From Streptococcus oralis (GTDB lineage: Bacteria > Bacillota > Bacilli > Lactobacillales > Streptococcaceae): a DNA stretch of 64,000 nucleotides. The DNA lies in NCBI RefSeq assembly GCF_001983955.1, contig NZ_CP019562.1:1612001-1676000 (forward strand). Direction: 5' to 3'. Made by a program: the position numbers and the translations under genes. Positions 47,911-57,320 of this stretch are shown in pieces. Under the pieces are notes generated by a model that did no database searches, had not been told where the DNA came from, and saw only the letters and a list, made by a program, of their open reading frames with translations. Position 1 is the stretch's first letter, and each line of letters opens with the position of its first letter.

Positions 47911-49563
47911 CTAGTCCGCCACGGCTTCCAAGCGGTTTAAAAACTTGAACACTCCTGGATATTTTCTTTCAATATATGCTTTAAGAGCATCCTCTCCATC
48001 TAACTTAATATCCGTTGGTCGCAAACTATCATAAATAGTATCTCTGACTGTATCCCAATCCTTATTTTTTAGGAATTCTCTTTCTCTCTGAGAGGAGTCT
48101 TTTTGAAGGTCAGCATAGTAAGAAGAGATTGCTTGGTCATAGGATTGCCCATTTTGCATACGGCCGATAAGGTTGACCGAGTCCAAATCCGCCTTGTAGT
48201 CATCCTCTCCGATACTTGGCTTCATATCGTTTGCATTAAAGGTCGTATCTCCCTCCCAGCCAGAAAGGTCCTTGACACGCTCTCTACCGCCATAGAGATC
48301 GGATAACTGAGCTTGGTTAGGATTAAGATGAGTCGCCATAGTAATGGACTGGTGGGTAAAGTCTGCATGGCCCGCTCCATTGTTAGAGTATGACTTTAGT
48401 TTGCTGTCCCAAAATTCGTCAAAGTTACCCTTATCACCATAAATCCCTTCATAAGTACTTTTATAGGAATCATAATGGTTAGTCCCATTTTTTTGATCAT
48501 CATCCTTAATTTTTTCTATGTTATCAGATTCCCCACCCGCCATCTCGTGTTGCAGTCTAAGATTATAATACAGTTCTTTGGCCTTTTCTTCTTTCAATCC
48601 TAATTCTTTAAAGATTTCAAGAATTGGTTTTTCTACTCTCATTTTTTCAACTGTAGATGGACTGCTAACAACCTCATCAAAAAAATAATTTTTTAAATAG
48701 CCCGCTGTTTCCTTCCACTTAAAGTCATTATAGTAGGCGGCACCGACGACACGCAAAAAGATATAGTCACGGAACTCTTGACTTGAGGTTGGGAATTTCT
48801 TATCTATCCCTTGCTTGATGGTCAAGAGCTGTTGGGCTGTCTCTGCATCAAAGCCGTATTCTGCCATCATGGTCTGGACAAAGGCCTTCTCTTGGCGACT
48901 GAGCTTCAAGTCCTTTGTATCAGAATAGGCAGTCAGGTAGTTTGCCCAAGTCAGGTCAGATGGGACTTTAAAGACGCCTGTCTTGGCATCCCAGCTCGTT
49001 TCGATCTGGGCCAGCCCACGACTCAACTGCACATCGATACTGTCTAGTTCATCGAACAGTCCTCCTGAATAGCTATCATAGGCACGCAGGTCTCTCAAGA
49101 TTGTTTCATAGACACGTTTATTCGCGTGGTGTCCTCGCATGAGTTCCACATTACTACGTCTCAATCTCCCTTTTTCTTCGCTATCCATGGTCAAGGAAGA
49201 AAGGGATTGGTTGACTTCATCCAGATAGGCGATCATTTGCTCTTCCTGGCGGATCTTATCAAGCAGATCATCCTCACGCCAACTCTTGCTGTCGACCATC
49301 GTTTGGTAGTCTTCTGGTAATTTCTTGATAGCTTGAGAGAAGGTTTCTGCATAGAGTTGTCCCCCTTTGCTCAAGGGCAATAAGACACTTGCAAAAAAAC
49401 TTCTAGCCGAATCATAAGCGTCGCCCTTTAGACTTTCCTTATCCTCTGAAAACTTTTGGATGGCTGATTGCAAGGCTTGATAAGCCTCCACCTGAGATTG
49501 ACACATGGTCGCTACACTTGAACTTTGTAGTTGCGATTGTTCCAAATACATATCAATGCCCAT
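47911..49563 (-). CDS. telC: LXG-domain type VIIb toxin, TelC-like lipid II phosphatase
   Basis: 550 residues. Residues about 1-200 are a helical LXG export domain; the C-terminal half is the toxin. Two Asp-containing motifs, HADF (Asp401) and GEDDY (Asp454), fall at the residue numbers I recall for the essential Asp residues of S. intermedius TelC, a calcium-dependent lipid II phosphatase of similar length. It would be exported by a type VIIb system and halt wall synthesis in neighbours. RBS AGGAGGAG; start overlaps the upstream partner gene by 11 bases. No EssC/EsxA genes lie in the window. Confidence 0.88.
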   Translation of the reverse strand: MGIDMYLEQSQLQSSSVATMCQSQVEAYQALQSAIQKFSEDKESLKGDAYDSARSFFASVLLPLSKGGQLYAETFSQAIKKLPEDYQTMVDSKSWREDDLLDKIRQEEQMIAYLDEVNQSLSSLTMDSEEKGRLRRSNVELMRGHHANKRVYETILRDLRAYDSYSGGLFDELDSIDVQLSRGLAQIETSWDAKTGVFKVPSDLTWANYLTAYSDTKDLKLSRQEKAFVQTMMAEYGFDAETAQQLLTIKQGIDKKFPTSSQEFRDYIFLRVVGAAYYNDFKWKETAGYLKNYFFDEVVSSPSTVEKMRVEKPILEIFKELGLKEEKAKELYYNLRLQHEMAGGESDNIEKIKDDDQKNGTNHYDSYKSTYEGIYGDKGNFDEFWDSKLKSYSNNGAGHADFTHQSITMATHLNPNQAQLSDLYGGRERVKDLSGWEGDTTFNANDMKPSIGEDDYKADLDSVNLIGRMQNGQSYDQAISSYYADLQKDSSQREREFLKNKDWDTVRDTIYDSLRPTDIKLDGEDALKAYIERKYPGVFKFLNRLEAVAD

Positions 49564-49912
49564 GACGCGTCTCCTCCTCTCTTTCTAGTTCCTTGCGCCT
49601 TTCATAGTAAACCGCATCCAAGTCTCCCTCTAATCGGAACTTTTCTTTCTTCAAATCATCCATGTGGTAGGTGAGGTCCTCAAAGATTTGGTTTTTGAGT
49701 TGATTTCTTTGCAGGAGCGTTTCTTCCAACTGTCCTGCGTATCGGCTCTGATAGGCTGCCTCCCACAAATCACTTTGATAACGGTGGCTAGCTCTATCAT
49801 ATCCTTCAAAGGTTTCTATCAGTTCTTTAGTGCGGTATTTCTCTTTTCCATTGTCTTCTAGCTGGTACAAGAGTTCTCGCTCTCTTTTCTTCAACTCATC
49901 TAACGTGCTCAT
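49553..49912 (-). CDS. DUF3958-type LXG targeting partner (Lap2-like)
   Basis: 119-residue highly charged helical protein (LDELKKRERELLYQLEDNGK). Small helical proteins of this type (DUF3958, named Lap2) are encoded upstream of LXG toxins and bind the LXG domain for export. It overlaps the Lap1-like gene by 4 bases and telC by 11, so the three are coupled. Confidence 0.8.
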   Translation of the reverse strand: MSTLDELKKRERELLYQLEDNGKEKYRTKELIETFEGYDRASHRYQSDLWEAAYQSRYAGQLEETLLQRNQLKNQIFEDLTYHMDDLKKEKFRLEGDLDAVYYERRKELEREEETRHGH

Positions 49913-50187
49913 GTATGACTCCCAAAACCATTGGCCGCAGCCTTATCTAGCGCTTCAAAATCACTCGCTACAGAGTGAAGTCGTTCGGAAGTTAGGGTGA
50001 CAGCGGCTGTTATCTGACTAGCTAGATTTTGATCCTTTGTCAGACATTGATGAGCCTTGTTATTCCCTTGAAGGGTCGTTAAGTCATCCTGACTAGCCGC
50101 AGCGATCGCTGTTAACGATTGACAAGCATTTTTAAGCTGAGTCGCATATGTTTGCGCAAGATTTATATCACTTTTTACTGTTGACAT
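49909..50187 (-). CDS. DUF3130/TIGR04197-type LXG targeting partner (Lap1-like)
   Basis: 92 residues from MSTVKSDINLAQTYATQLKN; AAGGAT upstream supports this ATG over an in-frame GTG at 50229. The length, Ala/Gln-rich helical build and position fit the WXG100-like DUF3130 family (Lap1) that forms an export complex with an LXG toxin. First gene of the telC operon. Confidence 0.8.
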   Translation of the reverse strand: MSTVKSDINLAQTYATQLKNACQSLTAIAAASQDDLTTLQGNNKAHQCLTKDQNLASQITAAVTLTSERLHSVASDFEALDKAAANGFGSHT

Positions 50188-50250
50188 GGCTGTTTTATCC
50201 TTTTTCTGATTCCCTAGTGATAAGTACACTCCATTTAGCTATATAGGCCT

Positions 50251-50259
50251 ATTATACCA
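50251..50259 (-). promoter_or_regulatory. Extended -10 promoter of the telC operon
   Basis: The minus strand reads TGGTATAAT (50259-50251), 63 bases upstream of the Lap1-like start. No clear -35. Confidence 0.6.
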
Positions 50260-50388
50260 TGTTTCATAAAAGGAGCATCATTTTGTCCTGATTTATCTAC
50301 AATTGTGTATTTTTTCAACAACTTCTCTCATCCAACTCGACGAAAAGGGTAAAAACTGTTACAATGTAGAAAAAGAAAAGAGGCTCTC

Positions 50389-50865
50389 ATGACCAGCGTA
50401 TATGATTTTTCCGTTTTGAACCAAAACAACCAAGCAACTCCCCTGGAGAGCTATCGTGGCAAGGTTCTCTTGATTGTCAACACTGCTACAGGATGTGGTT
50501 TAACGCCCCAGTACCAGGGGCTTCAAGAACTCTATGAACGCTATCAAGATCAGGGCTTTGAAATCCTAGATTTCCCTTGCAATCAGTTTATGGGACAAGC
50601 ACCCGGCAGCGCAGAGGAAATCAATAGTTTCTGTAGCCTACACTATCAGACCACTTTCCCTCGCTTTGCCAAGATCAAGGTCAACGGCAAGGAAGCAGAT
50701 CCTCTTTATGTTTGGCTAAAAGACCAGAAGTCTGGCCCGCTAGGAAAACGAATCGAATGGAATTTTGCTAAGTTTCTCATTGGTCGAGATGGGCAAGTCC
50801 TTGAGCGCTTCTCTTCCAAAACAGACCCCCAAACCATCCAAGATTCTCTCCAAAAAATACTCTAA
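50389..50865 (+). CDS. gpo: Glutathione peroxidase (Cys type)
   Basis: 158 residues with the thioredoxin-like GPx fold. Peroxidatic Cys in NTATGCGLTPQY (residue 36 region), the FPCNQF motif and the WNFAKFLI segment (catalytic Trp and Asn). It has Cys where animal enzymes use selenocysteine, so it probably works with thioredoxin or glutathione. Promoter candidate TCGACG-17-TACAAT (-10 at 50362-50367). Followed by a strong terminator. Confidence 0.95.
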   Translation: MTSVYDFSVLNQNNQATPLESYRGKVLLIVNTATGCGLTPQYQGLQELYERYQDQGFEILDFPCNQFMGQAPGSAEEINSFCSLHYQTTFPRFAKIKVNGKEADPLYVWLKDQKSGPLGKRIEWNFAKFLIGRDGQVLERFSSKTDPQTIQDSLQKIL

Positions 50866-50874
50866 TTTCTTTTT

Positions 50875-50922
50875 AAAACGTATCCTTTCATTTAGTTTGA
50901 GCCATGAAAGGATGCGTTTTTT
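50875..50922 (+). terminator. Terminator after gpo
   Basis: AAAACG-ATCCTTTCAT pairs with ATGAAAGGAT-CGTTTT, then TTTTTTC. Confidence 0.9.
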
Positions 50923-50977
50923 CTTTAAAAAGTAACTGATTTTCTTTAATTTATATTTATTTTTTTGCTTTTTGCTC

Positions 50978-51086
50978 TTGCAATTCTTTCATTAATTTAG
51001 TATATTTGTTATATTAAAAGTTTTCAGTCATTTTAAGGGAGAAATGACCTTTTAAATTTTTTTATCTTAAAATGAAAGCGCTTTAT
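50978..51086 (+). promoter_or_regulatory. Promoter and cre site of the protease-fucosidase gene
   Basis: TTGCAA (50978-50983), 17-base spacer, TATATT (51001-51006). Near-consensus cre ATGAAAGCGCTTTAT at 51072-51086, in the transcribed leader. Confidence 0.72.
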
Positions 51087-51100
51087 AAACAGGAGGTAAG

Positions 51101-51175
51101 GTGGCTTACAAATTATCAGAGAGTTTTTTCATTAAATCAAGTTGTAACCAAGTCAGACTTGGGCTTGGGCAGTAG
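51101..51175 (+). other. Possible 24-codon leader ORF
   Basis: GTG at 51101 has AGGAGG five bases upstream and opens 24 codons to TAG at 51173-51175, out of frame with the large gene. A weak stem AGTCAG/CTGACT (51151-51181) covers its end. It could be a leader peptide or chance. Confidence 0.3.
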
Positions 51176-51207
51176 CTGACTGCCTTTCTAAAAACTAGGA
51201 GTATATT

Positions 51208-54200
51208 ATGAATCGATACCTTTTTGAAAAAGGGCAAACTTTTAGCATTCGGAAGTTGACTGTAGGAGTGGCCTCTGTTATCGTCGGACTGGCATTTTTT
51301 GCTTCTGGAACTGTGCGTGCAGACGAAACGTCTCCTACCACGACATCCAATTTAGATCAGCAAATTAAACAAGTAGCAGATATAGAAGAGACCAAGGCTG
51401 AACCAGTCAAAGAAGAAGACCGTGTAGAAGCTGAAAAACAAGAAACACCTGCTGCCGATACCAGCAGTGCTGATTTGCTCCCTGAAGAAATTCAAGACCG
51501 TGCCTATCCAGACACACCTGTCAAAGAACTCGACACGACAACTATCGTTGACAAAAAAGCTAGTCCAAAAGTAGAAACTAAGAGCATTCTAAAGGATAAG
51601 GAAGAAGCTCCAAAAGAAACTGAGAACGGAAACCGTGCTATCATTAACGGTGGTCAAGACCTCAAACATATCAACTACGAGGGACAACCTGCTACTGCTG
51701 CTACTATGGTTTACAGCACTTACAACGCAGGAGAACAACGCTACCTCGTTTCAGGATCTGGTATCTTTGTAGCTCCTAATCTAATCCTTACCGTTGCTCA
51801 TAACTTCCTAGAGGCCAATAAAGAAACTGGCGAAGGTCACATTCGTGGTGGAAAATCTGCCCAGTTCTACTATAACGTTGGTTCAAACAGCGAAAAGAAA
51901 AACTCACTTCCATCTTCTGGAACTACGGTTTTATTCAGAGAAAAGGACATCCATTTCTGGAACAAGAAAGAGTTTGGAAAAGGCTATAAGAATGACCTTG
52001 CTCTTGTAGAAGCTCCTATTCCTCTTCCGATTGCTAGTCCAAACAAAGCAGCAACCTTTGCGCCTTTAGCGGAGCACAAGACACATCAGCCGGGAGAAGC
52101 CATCAGTACGATTGGCTACCCAACTGACTCGAGCTCAAAAGAACTGAAACAACCTATCCTAGCTGGTCAGCTTTACAAGGCAGATGGGACCATCCGATCT
52201 GTTGAGTCCTATGATGATAAGGGAACGACTGGTATCACCTACAAAACCACTTCTGTATCTGGTTTGTCTGGTGGCGGGATTGTCGATAGCCAAGGAAAAG
52301 TTCTGGGGGTTCACCAACACGGAACCGTTGACAATGGTGTTCCTGAAAAGAATCGCTTTGGTGGCGGACTCGTCCTTTCACCTGAACAACTGAAATGGGT
52401 TAAGGACATGATTGCCAAATATGGTGTGAAAGGCTGGTACCAAGGAGATAACGGAAATCGTTACTATTTTACTGATGAGGGGCGTATGCTTCGGAACGAA
52501 ACAGCTGTTATTGGAAGCAACGAATATTCCTTCAACCAAGATGGGATTGCTACCTTGACCAAGGGAGTTGAGTACGGCCGTGTGGTTATCCAACACGAAG
52601 ACGAAGAAGGAAATCCTGTCAAAGATAATGACACCTTTATCGAACAGACAACTGTTGATTCTCCATTTGACTACAATTTCAAAAAAGAAATCGAGAAAAC
52701 GGACTTCTATCAGAAGAATAAAGACAAATACGAAATTGTATCTATCGATGGTGTAGCAGTCAATAAACAGCTAAAAGATACTTGGGCTGAAGATCACAAT
52801 GTTGTCAGCAAAGCGCCTGCCGGTACACGTGTCATCAAGGTGGTCTATAAAGTCAACAAAGGCTCTTTCAAAGTTTACTACCGTCAAAAAGGAACAACAA
52901 CTGAACTAGCTGAAGTAACAGTTGATAACAATGAAGGTCAAGAATACGACGTTTCCTTCGTACATACTTTCCAAGCTAAAGAAATAGCTGGCTACCGTCC
53001 AGTCAAGGCTAACTTGGAAGCAAGGATCCAGCAAAAAGGGGTGAATGAAGTCGTCTTTGAATACGAGCCAGTCGCTGATACAGCTAATCCAACGACTCCG
53101 ACCCCACCAGTCTCTCATCCAGAAGATAAAGAAACTGAGATTGGCAACCATGGACCTCTTCCAAGCAAGGCTCAACTCGATTACCACAAGGAAGAATTGG
53201 CAGCTTTCATCCACTACGGAATGAACACCTATACCAATTCTGAATGGGGAAATGGGAAAGAAGACCCCCGATACTTCAATCCAACCAACTTGGATACTGA
53301 CCAGTGGATTCGCACTCTGAAGGAAACGGGCTTCAAACGAACCATTATGGTTGTTAAACACCACGACGGATTCGTTGCTTATCCATCTAAGTACACCAAC
53401 CATACCGTAGCTGCTAGCCCATGGAAAGATGGAAAGGGTGACCTTCTCGAAGAAGTTTCCAAGTCTGCTAGCAAGTACGACATGAACATGGGTGTTTACC
53501 TATCACCATGGGATGCCAACCATCCTAAATACCATGTCGCAACCGAAAAGGAATACAACCAATACTATCTCAACCAACTGAAAGAAATCCTTGGTAATCC
53601 GAAATACGGTAATAAAGGGAAATTTATCGAGGTTTGGATGGACGGTGCACGTGGTAGCGGTGCCCAAAAAGTGACCTATACCTTTGATGAATGGTTCAAA
53701 TACATCAAAGAAGCCGAAGGAGATATTGCTATCTTCTCTGCTCAACCGACAAGCGTTCGCTGGATCGGAAATGAACGAGGTATAGCAGGCGACCCTGTAT
53801 GGCATAAAGTCAAGAGAGCTAACATCACAGACGATGTGAAAAACGAATACCTCAACCATGGTGACCCAGATGGTGATATGTACTCTGTAGGGGAAGCTGA
53901 CGTTTCGATCCGTTCAGGCTGGTTCTACCATGACAATCAACAGCCGAAATCACTCAAAGAGTTGATGGATATCTACTTCAAGTCCGTTGGTCGTGGAACC
54001 CCGCTCCTTCTCAATATTCCACCAAATAAAGAAGGGAAATTCGCAGATGCAGATGTGGCTCGCTTGAAGGAATTCAAGGCAACCCTAGATCAAATGTATG
54101 CGACTGACTTTGCCAAAGGTGCCACCGTAACAGCAAGTTCGACTCGTCAAAACCACCTTTACAAGGAAAGCCACCTCACAGACGGTAAAGATGACACCAG

Positions 54201-57177
54201 CTGGGCGCTCTCAAATGATGCCACAACCGGTAGCTTTACAGTCGATTTGGGGCAAAAGAGACGCTTTGACGTCGTTGAACTCAAGGAAGATATTGCCAAA
54301 GGTCAACGTATCTCAGGTTTCAAGATTGAAGTTGAAATCAACGGACGTTGGGTGACTTACGGCGAAGGTTCGACCGTTGGTTACCGTCGCTTGGTTCAAG
54401 GCAAGCCTGTAGAGGCACAAAAAATTCGTGTAACCATCACTGGTGCTCAAGCAACTCCAATCTTGACCAACTTCTCAGTCTACAAGACACCAAGCAGCAT
54501 TGAAAAGACAGATGGCTACCCTCTTGGACTGGAATACCACTCAAACACAACGGCAGATACAGCCGGAACAACTTGGTACAATGAATCTGAAGGTGTTCGT
54601 GGCACTTCTATGTGGACCAATCAAAAAGATGCCAAAGTAAGCTATACCTTCACAGGAACCAAGGCCTATGTCGTCTCTACAGTCGATCCTGGTCATGGAG
54701 AAATGTCCGTCTACGTTGATGGTCAAAAGGTTGCCGATGTCCAAACTAAGAATGCTAGCCGTAAACGCAGCCAAAAAGTCTTTGAGACAGGCGATTTAGC
54801 ACCAGGCCAACACACTATTACTCTTGTAAACAAAACAGGCGAACCAATTGCTACAGAAGGAATCTACACCCTAAACAATGATAGCAAAGGAATGTTTGAA
54901 CTCGAGTCTACCAACTACGAAGTCGAAAAAGGAAAACCAGTCACTGTTAAGATTAAACGTGTTGGTGGAAGCAAGGGGGCTGCTACTGTTCGCTTCATCA
55001 CAGAACCTGGAACTGGGGTTCACGGTAAAGTTTACCAAGATACAACTCAAGATGTGACCTTTAAAGATGGAGAAACAGAAAAGACTGTTACCATCCCAAC
55101 GATTGACTTTACAGAACAAGCCGACTCTGTCTTTGACTTCAAAGCCAAGCTCACTTCTGTTTCTGATGGTGCCTTGCTCGGTTTTGCTACCGATGCAACC
55201 ATCCAAGTGATGAAAGCTGAATTGCTGATCAAGGATCAAACAAGTTATGATGACCAAGCTAGTCAGTTGGATTACAGTCCTGGCTGGCACCATGAAACCA
55301 ATTCGGCAGACAAGTACCAAAAGACTGAGTCTTGGGCTTCCTTTGGTCGCTTAACTGATGAGCAAAAGAAAAAGACAACTGTCACAGCCTACTTCTACGG
55401 TACTGGACTTGATATCAAGGGCTATGTCGATCCAAATCATGGTATCTACAAAGTCTTCCTAGATGGCAAAGAAGTTCCTTACCAAGAGGGCATGGGAAAT
55501 GCGTCAACTATTGAGGGCAAGAAATACTTTAGCGGTCATGCAACCCAACGCCAAGGCAATCAAACGCTGGTTAGCCTAAAAGGTCTGGACGAAAACTTGC
55601 ACGCAGTCACCCTTCAACTCGATCCTGATCGAAACGATTTGTCTCGAAATATCGGTATTCAGGTAGACCAATTTATCACTCGTGGCGAAGGCAGCGAACT
55701 CTACAGCAAGGCAGATATCATCCAGTCTATCTCTAAATGGAAGGATGATTTGTCCAACTTTGACCCAGCAGGCTTGAAAAATACGGCTACTGCACGCCAA
55801 GCTTTCCAAGCAAATCTAGAAAAATTGAGAAACCAACTCAGTACTGATGCAGTGGATGTTCAAGAAGTCATGTTGACGGTCAGTGCCCTACAAGATATCC
55901 TATCCAAGGATGAGAACTATCAAAGAGGCCAAGAGGAGCCTAGTCCAGAGCAACCAGAACAGCCAGAAGAACCTGAGAAACCTGACCAGCCTGAACAACC
56001 AGCTCAACCAAAACAACCGGAAATTGAGTACGATAAGGCTATGGACAGCTTGACAAAAGCTATCGAGAAAAAAGTCGCTGAGCTTAGATCCAACAAGGAA
56101 GCTAAGAAGAAATTATTAGAAATTGCCGACCAAGCCATTGCTGCCATCCAAGAAGCTAAAACTCAGGAAGCAGTCAATCAAGCACTAGAAACCGCTCTCG
56201 AACAAATCAACAAACTCGAAGCAGCTCAACCTGAGAAACCAGTTCAACCGGAAAAACCGGCTCAGCCTGAAAAGCCAGTTCAACCGGAAAAACCGACTCA
56301 GCCTGAGAAACCAGTTCAACCGGAAACTCCAGCGCAACCTGAGAAACCTGCTGAGCCCGAAAAACCTGCTGAGCCTGAAAAGCCAGCTCAGCCTGAGAAT
56401 CCGACTCAACCTGAGAAACCGGCGCAACCTGAAAATCCAGTTCAACCTGAAAAACCGGCTCAGCCTGAGAAACCAGTTCAACCGGAAACTCCAGCGCAAC
56501 CTGAGAAACCTGCTGAGCCCGAAAAACCTGCTCAACCTGAAAAGCCAGCTCAGCCTGAGAATCCGACTCAACCTGAGAAACCGGCGCAACCTGAGAAACC
56601 GACTCAACCTGAGAAACCGACTCAACCGGAAACTCCAGCGCAACCTGAGAAACCAATTACTTCTTCAACTCCTGAGGAAGGGGTTAAAGACCTTGTCTTT
56701 ACACTTCCAAACTTGGAAATCGTCAATAAGGTCGTACCGTTCAAGACGATTCGTCGCGAAAACCCACAATTAGACAAAGGAAAAGTGCAAGTTCTATCAG
56801 AAGGGAAAGACGGTCTCTTAGTCGAGTATGTTGAAGTGGACGGTGACAATCGCAAGGTTCTCCAGACAGAAGCAACTCCAGCTCAAGATCGAGTGATTGA
56901 GGTAGGTAGCAAACAAAGCTCAGTTGGAACAGAAGCGCCACCAGTTGTGACTCTTCCTGAGTATGTTCTACCAAGAGAGACTGAAAAACCTGCGCCAGCC
57001 GTAACAGATAATTCATCATCAAAAGATGAAAAAGCTCCTGTTACAGCTACAGTCAAAGAAGACAAGGAAAGACTACTCCCTGCAACTGGGGAACAAGAAG
57101 CAAGTGCCTTCCTCTTCTTGGCAGCCATTACTTCTATCTTGTCTCTCCTCATCTTCCAAAAGAATTTCAAAGACTAA
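51208..57177 (+). CDS. Cell-wall-anchored serine protease-GH29 alpha-L-fucosidase fusion
   Basis: 1989 residues. YSIRK-like signal (FSIRKLTVGVASVIVGLAFF). Residues about 145-400 form a trypsin/V8-like protease with triad His198 (TVAHNF), Asp263 (KNDLAL) and Ser354 (GLSGGG). A choline-binding-like segment and MucBP-like repeats (about 450-620) follow. Residues about 650-960 are a GH29 fucosidase with probable nucleophile Asp812 in VWMDGARG. Then an F5/8-type C (CBM32) domain, a Calx-beta-like domain, helical segments, a PEKPxQ repeat stalk, a G5-like module and LPATGE. It would bind, deglycosylate and cut host glycoproteins. Confidence 0.93.
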   Translation: MNRYLFEKGQTFSIRKLTVGVASVIVGLAFFASGTVRADETSPTTTSNLDQQIKQVADIEETKAEPVKEEDRVEAEKQETPAADTSSADLLPEEIQDRAYPDTPVKELDTTTIVDKKASPKVETKSILKDKEEAPKETENGNRAIINGGQDLKHINYEGQPATAATMVYSTYNAGEQRYLVSGSGIFVAPNLILTVAHNFLEANKETGEGHIRGGKSAQFYYNVGSNSEKKNSLPSSGTTVLFREKDIHFWNKKEFGKGYKNDLALVEAPIPLPIASPNKAATFAPLAEHKTHQPGEAISTIGYPTDSSSKELKQPILAGQLYKADGTIRSVESYDDKGTTGITYKTTSVSGLSGGGIVDSQGKVLGVHQHGTVDNGVPEKNRFGGGLVLSPEQLKWVKDMIAKYGVKGWYQGDNGNRYYFTDEGRMLRNETAVIGSNEYSFNQDGIATLTKGVEYGRVVIQHEDEEGNPVKDNDTFIEQTTVDSPFDYNFKKEIEKTDFYQKNKDKYEIVSIDGVAVNKQLKDTWAEDHNVVSKAPAGTRVIKVVYKVNKGSFKVYYRQKGTTTELAEVTVDNNEGQEYDVSFVHTFQAKEIAGYRPVKANLEARIQQKGVNEVVFEYEPVADTANPTTPTPPVSHPEDKETEIGNHGPLPSKAQLDYHKEELAAFIHYGMNTYTNSEWGNGKEDPRYFNPTNLDTDQWIRTLKETGFKRTIMVVKHHDGFVAYPSKYTNHTVAASPWKDGKGDLLEEVSKSASKYDMNMGVYLSPWDANHPKYHVATEKEYNQYYLNQLKEILGNPKYGNKGKFIEVWMDGARGSGAQKVTYTFDEWFKYIKEAEGDIAIFSAQPTSVRWIGNERGIAGDPVWHKVKRANITDDVKNEYLNHGDPDGDMYSVGEADVSIRSGWFYHDNQQPKSLKELMDIYFKSVGRGTPLLLNIPPNKEGKFADADVARLKEFKATLDQMYATDFAKGATVTASSTRQNHLYKESHLTDGKDDTSWALSNDATTGSFTVDLGQKRRFDVVELKEDIAKGQRISGFKIEVEINGRWVTYGEGSTVGYRRLVQGKPVEAQKIRVTITGAQATPILTNFSVYKTPSSIEKTDGYPLGLEYHSNTTADTAGTTWYNESEGVRGTSMWTNQKDAKVSYTFTGTKAYVVSTVDPGHGEMSVYVDGQKVADVQTKNASRKRSQKVFETGDLAPGQHTITLVNKTGEPIATEGIYTLNNDSKGMFELESTNYEVEKGKPVTVKIKRVGGSKGAATVRFITEPGTGVHGKVYQDTTQDVTFKDGETEKTVTIPTIDFTEQADSVFDFKAKLTSVSDGALLGFATDATIQVMKAELLIKDQTSYDDQASQLDYSPGWHHETNSADKYQKTESWASFGRLTDEQKKKTTVTAYFYGTGLDIKGYVDPNHGIYKVFLDGKEVPYQEGMGNASTIEGKKYFSGHATQRQGNQTLVSLKGLDENLHAVTLQLDPDRNDLSRNIGIQVDQFITRGEGSELYSKADIIQSISKWKDDLSNFDPAGLKNTATARQAFQANLEKLRNQLSTDAVDVQEVMLTVSALQDILSKDENYQRGQEEPSPEQPEQPEEPEKPDQPEQPAQPKQPEIEYDKAMDSLTKAIEKKVAELRSNKEAKKKLLEIADQAIAAIQEAKTQEAVNQALETALEQINKLEAAQPEKPVQPEKPAQPEKPVQPEKPTQPEKPVQPETPAQPEKPAEPEKPAEPEKPAQPENPTQPEKPAQPENPVQPEKPAQPEKPVQPETPAQPEKPAEPEKPAQPEKPAQPENPTQPEKPAQPEKPTQPEKPTQPETPAQPEKPITSSTPEEGVKDLVFTLPNLEIVNKVVPFKTIRRENPQLDKGKVQVLSEGKDGLLVEYVEVDGDNRKVLQTEATPAQDRVIEVGSKQSSVGTEAPPVVTLPEYVLPRETEKPAPAVTDNSSSKDEKAPVTATVKEDKERLLPATGEQEASAFLFLAAITSILSLLIFQKNFKD
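56220..56655 (+). repeat. Pro/Glu/Lys-rich coding repeat (QPEKPxQPEKP)
   Basis: 15-base units encoding PEKPx/PETPA/PENPT run for about 145 residues, with a longer duplicated block (start near 56325 and again near 56485). It is a wall-spanning stalk. The opposite strand also stays open through it, which is an artefact of the composition. Confidence 0.93.
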
Positions 57178-57222
57178 TAACCCTCTTTGATTGATTCTTT
57201 CTAATGATTCAGTTCCCCCGTT

Positions 57223-57249
57223 GAGAAGACCATTTGGTCTTCTCTTTTT
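57223..57249 (+). terminator. Terminator after the protease-fucosidase gene
   Basis: GAGAAGACC-ATTT-GGTCTTCTC followed by TTTTT. Confidence 0.92.
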
Positions 57250-57262
57250 CTATCTGTAAAAT

Positions 57263-57292
57263 TAAAAAACATCCACAAATATACATGGATGT
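57263..57292 (-). terminator. Terminator for the umuC-type operon
   Basis: The minus strand ACATCCA, a 10-base loop and TGGATGT followed by TTTTTT. Confidence 0.75.
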
Positions 57293-57320
57293 TTTAGTAT
57301 AAAATTCTAAAATAAGGTTA

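Noticed and set aside
56185..56656. Antisense frames opposite the PEKP repeat
   Set aside because: Composition artefact of the Pro/Glu/Lys repeat, open in two frames at once.
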